The notes below the pieces were generated by a model. It was not told the DNA's origin. It was given only the letters and a program-made list of their open reading frames with translations, and did no database searches. Source: Saccharina japonica (Eukaryota; Sar; Phaeophyceae; Laminariales; Laminariaceae). From it: 64,000 nucleotides of DNA. The stretch spans positions 105,948 through 169,947 of the forward strand of contig MEHQ01001888.1 of the NCBI GenBank assembly GCA_008828725.1. The letters run 5' to 3'. Below are positions 58,776-64,000 of the stretch, in pieces. The position numbers were made by a program, and so were the translations under genes. Each line of letters starts with the position of its first letter. Within the stretch, counting starts at the first letter, position 1.

Positions 58776-59078
58776 CATCCGGCGGCGTAGCGGTATACAC
58801 AACTCCGGAGTTGCGTTTAAGAATACAACTCCCTCTAAAACCAAGTGAATACAAATTGGTCATTTTTCACATTTTTTTTTTCCCGTGCATCTCGACATGG
58901 GGTTGGGTTAGGGTTAGGGTCAGGGTTAGGGTTAGGTTATAGGGTTAAGCGAGGGTCGTGGTGGACGAAAAATAACTACGAAAAAAGTAGCCATTTCTAT
59001 TCACTTGGTTGTAGACAGAGGAGTTGTATTCCTAAACGCAACTCGCGAGCGGTGTTTACCGGTACCCCATCCGGCGAC
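58776..59078. repeat. Hairpin of about 90-bp arms with telomere-like repeats in the loop
   Basis: Left arm CATCCGGCGG, GAGTTGCGTTTAAGAATACA, ACCAAGTGAATA pairs with the right arm TATTCACTTGGTTGTAGACA, GTATTCCTAAACGCAACTC, CCATCCGGCG. The loop contains the TTAGGG tract. Confidence 0.8.
58900..58947 (+). repeat. Interstitial telomere-like GGGTTA repeats
   Basis: GGGTTGGGTTAGGGTTAGGG, then TCAGGGTTAGGGTTAGG: about six units of TTAGGG with variants. Confidence 0.85.
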
Positions 59079-59199
59079 TGTGACGACATCATGAACTTCA
59101 AGAGGTGACGCAAGGATAGAGACGACCAAGGACGCAGGGGCGGTCGAGGAGACGGCCAAACTTTAGACTCGGGGCGCGATACCCACTCAGCGACTACTG

Positions 59200-59200
59200 T

Positions 59201-59232
<32 letters not shown>
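59200..59232. repeat. (AAC)n microsatellite
   Basis: About 11 AAC units, reading TTG on the minus strand like the tract at 2.1 kb. Confidence 0.9.
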
Positions 59233-59235
<3 letters not shown>

Positions 59236-60000
59236 CAACAACGAACGGCAGCCCGCAGCCAGGTACGGCGGAATTACTGCAAGCCACACTACTCGGCGCC
59301 CTAAGCACAAAGCCCCACGCTTGAAAGCGACTACACCGGAGGCCTGCGGCGAGTTCATTCGCCAATGAGGTAAGTTTACGAAGATCGGTACTGCTGTAGA
59401 AGCGGGGATTTCTGTGAGAAACTGCATACCCGACCAACGTTTAGCCACCATCTTCCTTCTGATAATTTTTCCTACACATCATGTTCCATTCACCAGTGAT
59501 GACGAATTGTTGGATTGTCTACGGTATGTGGTCCAGCCTCACAGCAGCATCATCAGTGCCATGACTATGCACGATCACCTGAAGCTTGCCGCTGAAGAGC
59601 TGCTAGCCCACACAACGCGAATAAGGCTCGTCACCACGTACTACAGTATCTACGTGGGGAGCCATGAGTGCTTGCGATCACGGATGCAAGTTGCTGGCCG
59701 CTTTTCAAGAATGCAGGCAACATGTGGGGTGCGTGGAAACCGTCTGCAGGAGGAGTGTCCTTTCACATCAAGGTGTTTATACAGGCCCTTACTGCTGTAG
59801 GCCGCACCTTATCTGAGCAAGCGTTCGTGACGGACTGATGATACACGACACGCCGAGGGAACACCCGGAGTGTTTTTGTCGTCGTGTCACACACCTAGGA
59901 GGCCAATGGCTGGATATTCAACGCCTGATCGACGCCGCGGTGGGCGGCGATTATCGATGTGGTGGCGGTGGCAAAGAGGGATGTACATTATTTGTCTTTT
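59233..60000. other. No confident gene
   Basis: A 128-codon plus-strand frame (59,414-59,800) including HDHLKLAAEELLAHTTRIRL looks protein-like but has no recognisable family, splice context or neighbour support. Confidence 0.3.
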
Positions 60001-60007
60001 TTCGTGG

Positions 60008-60152
60008 CACGTGTCGCGTCATGCCGCGACACCCCACGACGTGTCGGAGTATTGCGAGGAGTGTCGCGGCGAGTGTCGCGGCGAGTGTCGCTAACCCTAC
60101 GTGTCGCGCCATGTCGCGAAATGCCGCGGCACGTGTCGCGACATGCCGCGAC
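60008..60152. repeat. TGTCGCG/CGCGACA repeat cluster
   Basis: TGTCGCG, TGCCGCG and their reverse CGCGACA recur about 15 times in 145 bp, in both orientations, so the region can fold on itself. GGCGAGTGTCGC occurs in tandem at 60,068-60,092. Confidence 0.75.
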
Positions 60153-60417
60153 ACAAACCACGAAAAAGTCAAATCATGTAGATCCGTGGTGGCAGGTGTA
60201 TTTATCACAGAGAATGCATGGGACCATCTTGGAGATGAACGTAGCCGAGGGCATTCAGCAAGTTCGAGCGCTGGGAAACGGGAAAGTATGGCAGTGGCGA
60301 TGCGAGAAATAACCAGATGCCGGAGTACGACAGGGCCCAGGAGATTTTTGAGCGAGGGCAACCTCCAAGTTTCCGAGTACGGTTAGTCCGAGCCTGAGTG
60401 CTTGTTGCAGAACCGGC

Positions 60418-60699
60418 ATGCGCGTCCGGCTCGAAGAAGAGACTTTGCTGGACAAAAAAAGGTGCTTCACCGTGATAAGACTATTGTTTCTGGTGATACT
60501 GGTATTGGCGGTACTAGGGTGCACGCGCCTGGGATATTTCCTTGCCGTGATCCTGGGGTGCGTTCAGATTACGGTGTACGTTATCACGGCAGGAGTGGGG
60601 TACTACTGTAAGCCGACGTGCAGCATCTCTTGTGATGCGCGTTCGGGCTACAGTACGTCCATGGAATCCGATGTCCTTGTTTCTCACACGGGCATGTGA
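60418..60699 (+). CDS. Possible small membrane protein
   Basis: An ATG at 60,418 follows a TTGTTGCAG acceptor-like site. The 93-residue frame starts MRVRLEEETLLDKKR, then has two hydrophobic segments (FTVIRLLFLVILVLAVLGC and LGYFLAVILGCVQITVYVIT), a Cys cluster CKPTCSISC and a short polar tail. A second plus-strand frame overlaps and continues to 60,916 (ending YLARVRDLVDDEG), so an intron may join the two, but no clear donor/acceptor pair was found. Function unknown. Confidence 0.3.
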   Translation: MRVRLEEETLLDKKRCFTVIRLLFLVILVLAVLGCTRLGYFLAVILGCVQITVYVITAGVGYYCKPTCSISCDARSGYSTSMESDVLVSHTGM

Positions 60700-60916
60700 C
60701 ACTCCGAAAAAGGGATTGGATATTACCGCCCCGGAGTTGCCGACGTTGTCTGCGGAAATACTGTTCACTACGGCGGTTTCAGAAACAAAACTGGTCGACG
60801 GAACGATGGCAGCGATGGAAGGAATTATTGAGCTCACTACGAACTGTTCTGGTGCCGAGGGTGATTTGCCTACATATTTAGCGAGGGTGCGTGATTTGGT
60901 CGACGATGAAGGATAA

Positions 60917-61980
60917 TAAGCTACACCAAACAAACACTGTGGAAGAGACTGAGCGTGCAACTACTTGTTGTTCTCTGGAGGGTGAAATTTCGCTTCGCCA
61001 TCGGAGATGGTGCCTGAGATTGCCGAGGGTATACCTATTAAGCTGGAAAAGGGAAGATAAGTTGAATTTACCACCGTGGTGCAGCACTCGATCATTGTGA
61101 AGCATTCGAGCTTGTGGTGGCAGACGAGGTAGTTGATGAACGCGGGAAACGACTCAGTACCACAATGGGGACATAGAGCTCTTGCCATGAGTGGGGATTG
61201 GATTTTGGATTACTGTTTGGGTGGATTCTATGTATGTAGGTGTAGCAGCTGCAGCAGCATGTGCGGTTGGTGCTATGCTGATGTGCAGTTCAAAACCAAA
61301 CCCAAGCAGGAACGTGTGGGTCGCTGCAGCTAAAAGGACCACCGATTTCCCGTGAGGGGTATAGGGTAAGCTGGGTAGTGGAGATGGGGGCCGATTGTCG
61401 GGCAAGCCTGTTTCATACTTCGTGTTCATGTGCTGAATCGTGCGTGGTCAGTGGTTACGAGTAGTCCATTTGTTTTCAATGCTAGATAATGAAATGATGG
61501 GTTTCGGAGAGTTCGGGGTGCGTTCAGAACACTGCATTCCATTGTCGGTTTATCCAAATTAACTACGTATGAATATCAGTTGCGTGTGTATCGTCCTGAC
61601 TACTTGCTGGTTGTGATGTTGAATACATGTGTGCCGGGTTGACGTTTTTCCGCAATTGGGCGCACGTGCTGCATGAGACGCCGTCGGTCAACATAACAAT
61701 ACATTGTGGCCATTGTGCCTGGTGTCTCGTTCTTGCTGTGAGGTGTATTTACGTATTTTGTGTTCGACGTAATATTGAGATATACTTAGCCTGCAGGGTT
61801 TATTTCCGCATACTTTTTTGGGCTTATGATTGTTTCTGTGCTCTGTTTCCGATGAAACATACCAGGTAGGCCAGTAAGGTCCGACATTAGTTTGGTTGCG
61901 GATATCTTGTCTGCTCCTTCCTTATTATTTTGTCAAGTGCCCGAATATCTTCGGACCTGTGAGTCACTTTGGGGGTGCGC
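60917..61980. other. No gene recognised
   Basis: Unique-looking sequence with one TACCAGGTA at 61,860. Confidence 0.35.
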
Positions 61981-62240
61981 TGTGGCGTCTGGGCCATCCT
62001 AGGACATCCTACGTACTGTAGTGGGTTTCCTACTGATATGTAGGCATACATGCGACATGGAGATACAGTACCTGCTGGTATACCATCACATAATATAACT
62101 CTGTATTTCGCTACCTGTGTGTGCTTCTGCGAGTCCACCTATCTAGCCGGGTGCGCAGCTATGCTGGCCCCCGGGTTCCTGCTGAGTTCAGGGGTATAGG
62201 TGTGGAGGTTTGGGCGACCGCTTATTTGCGTGCCTTATAG
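61981..62240 (+). repeat. Dispersed repeat, right copy (uninterrupted)
   Basis: About 260 bp, about 80-85% identical to the left copy at 57,878-58,374 without its insertion, in the same orientation 4.1 kb away. No TG...CA ends or adjacent polymerase sequence were seen, so it is not called an LTR. Confidence 0.75.
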
Positions 62241-62288
62241 CCTTCAATAAGATCTCCGCTCCAGAAGTCTTCGTGTATCGGTACAATA

Positions 62289-62454
62289 CCGGCCCGCTCA
62301 TAAGAAACCAGAAATCGGGCTTAGGCTGACTTTCTTATTTGAGAAAGGGGGTGTGTCCCACACTAACTTCCGTATAATAGCTGTCGACTTTCTTATTTCC
62401 CCCGTAATGTTTAGGCTGAGTTTCTTGTGGGGCACTTTCTCATGAGAGGGCCGG
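62289..62454. mobile_element. TA-flanked MITE, CCGGCCC ends, inverted relative to 10,821
   Basis: 166 bp, ends CCGGCCCGCTCATAAGAAA and the inverse of CCGGCCCTCTCATGAG, flanked by TA. The interior AATCGGGCTTAGGCTGAC matches 10.95 kb in reverse complement. Confidence 0.85.
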
Positions 62455-62754
62455 TAGTGTATTAATTGAGTGGCGACAGAAAACCTACGAGTACAGACTT
62501 AGGAATAACAGCATTTTTGTAAAATAAAATCAGGGATCGTTCACTTTGTCGTAACCGTGGGGTTGGGTTAAGTTAAAACTAGTCTAGCCAACAGTTGGAG
62601 ATGTTAGTTGGTAACGTTTATACGATCTAGGGGCGACCCGACACTGGGGTATGTCAGATCGGCACAGGTTACCTCGAGAAGGTAGATCACTGGTCGAGCG
62701 CGTGAAGTAAGATTGGTAACCCCCCCGCCCCCACCCCAGAAACAAAATGCGTTC

Positions 62755-63035
62755 AATCGAAGCTGTCATCCATTGCAAGCCCGCCTCAAAAGCCGTTCTG
62801 GGTAGGGTGCAGCTCGCCCTTCATGCGACTCGCCCAATACCTCACGGGGCTTCGCGTTTGGTGCAAGCAGTGTCTTCCTGATCAATGAAAACCAGACATG
62901 CCCCGTCCCGGCATTGTAGAGATGCGAGAGTCTATGGTCATCTGACTACGGCCATGTATGACATGAGTACCCCCCGCCCCACTCTATGGCCATACGACTA
63001 CGGCCGTACGCGACATGAGTACACCCGCCCCCCCC
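62755..63035 (+). mobile_element. Fragment of the 19-22 kb LINE-like family
   Basis: TCAATCGAAGCTGTCATCCA, CATGCGACTCGCCCAATACC, TTTGGTGCAAGCAGTGTCTT and CGTCCCGGCATTGTAGAG align in order with 20,805-21,040. A second short TATGGCCATACGACTACGG copy at 62,985 is a local tandem. Confidence 0.65.
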
Positions 63036-64000
63036 CCGCCTCTCCTACCCCTGGTGTCGTTCGTGGCCGGCCGTTTCGTGTTTTTTTAGGGAGAGCCCGG
63101 GTGAGTACCGGCCAACGTTGCGCTCTCCTATGAGTTTTGCATCCAAAAACTTCTGGTCTATTACGGTGCACAGCTTTGCGGGAGACGGCGCATTCTGCGT
63201 CACTGCAAGTAAGTGCAGCTTATCGGAGTTGATTGCCGTCGATTGAGGTCGTCGACGGGCGAGCAAGCACAAGGCACAACGAGGGTACTCTAACCTACAT
63301 TCGGATATAGTGCTGTGGTACACCCTTAGCAGGGGTGGTAGCACAGGCAGGCTTGCGTTGGTAGTGGTTACACTACCTCACCAAAGTTTGGAAACTCCAG
63401 GAGAAGTTTGACATTGAAATTGGCGTTTGCGGGCCAGAAAGGCGTAAGGGAAACAACCTAGTTTGACATGATCGGGTTGGTAGCCATCCCTGATCACAGC
63501 ATCATAGAAAATATACTACATACGGTCTCTGCGGCTACGTAGATGTATCCTGCGGAGTTTTGTACACGGGTGCACGGGACTCCCCCTTTTCGACATCAAA
63601 ATACAGCAGAAGGGCGGACAAAAGCAGGCGCTCTATTGTAAGCACGCTTTCGAACGCCACAAAAACAAATGCAACGCCCACAAAACGTAAGCCACAATCC
63701 ACCCGAGAAACCTTATAAACACCTTCCGGGACATAGTGAAGGACGTACAGGCCACAGACCGTGGACATATCCGCACCTGGCTGGATTTTAAACGTTCCAA
63801 AAAGTATTTAGGAGGACTGACTGTGTTTAGCCCCAACTTTTACTAGGATGTCGAAAGAGAGAGGTCCCATTCACCCGTGTACCGACCGATCCACGGCAAT
63901 GTTTCTCTATGCTTGCTCGTGGTGGCCGATGGTCCATCGTATCAAGTTTGTTTTACCCTATGCTATAGTTTTTCATCACGATAGCTTCATAGACACTGTT
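63036..64000. other. No gene recognised
   Basis: Hydrophobic minus-strand frames at 63,535-63,836 have no known motif. Cut by the window edge. Confidence 0.35.

Noticed and set aside
57878-62240. LTR pair of a retroelement
   Set aside because: Direct repeats are 80-85% alike and 4.1 kb apart, but lack TG...CA ends, and no polymerase-type sequence lies between them.

Overview
The window is eukaryotic nuclear DNA. Coding exons are short and separated by GT-AG introns of about 0.6-0.75 kb. There is no operon-like packing, and most of the sequence is transposon debris, simple repeats and inverted repeats. A short TTAGGG-type telomeric tract occurs inside the sequence. LINE tails, two-exon genes and MITE clutter fit a repeat-rich protist or algal genome, possibly a stramenopile alga, but nothing here fixes the lineage.

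Layout. 0-2 kb: a 'GACGC' terminal-inverted-repeat element split by two adjacent elements with GGGCCC ends and TAA target duplications. 2.3-4.0 kb: the last three exons of an RNFT1/RNFT2-type membrane RING ubiquitin ligase. 4-11 kb: minisatellites and a TA-flanked MITE. 11.3-12.0 kb: tail of a LINE reverse-transcriptase ORF on the minus strand. 12.5-12.9 kb: a tandem array built on a palindromic CCCTCTGGAGGG core. 15-16 kb: a cluster of GACGC elements. 18.8-22.2 kb: a 1.6-1.8 kb tandem duplication carrying LINE-like C-terminal sequence.

The most striking structure is at 27.24-41.81 kb. It is a nested inverted repeat of the form X - A - MITE - A' - A - X'. The X arms are about 3.9 kb and the A units about 2.1 kb. 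A' and A meet head to head with no spacer at 35,680/35,681. Two single N bases lie in this structure: one at a site where the other A copies differ, the other exactly on the A/X' junction. Each X arm carries the same two-exon, 269-residue, Cys-containing gene of unknown function with one hydrophobic region, so the window has two copies pointing towards each other.

43-50.4 kb holds acidic or basic low-complexity coding-like pieces duplicated in both orientations, with related hairpins, two of them centred on CACGTG. 52.3-52.6 kb has a broken tyrosine-recombinase fragment. 57.9-62.2 kb contains a dispersed direct repeat whose left copy is interrupted by a small insertion with a likely 7-8 bp target duplication, a 90-bp-arm hairpin with telomeric repeats in its loop, and weak gene fragments. 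Across the window the 9-mer TACCAGGTA/TACCTGGTA occurs about 20 times where roughly 0.5 is expected.

Only the RING gene and the duplicated 269-residue gene look like convincing protein-coding genes. Most of the remaining sequence shows no recognisable gene.
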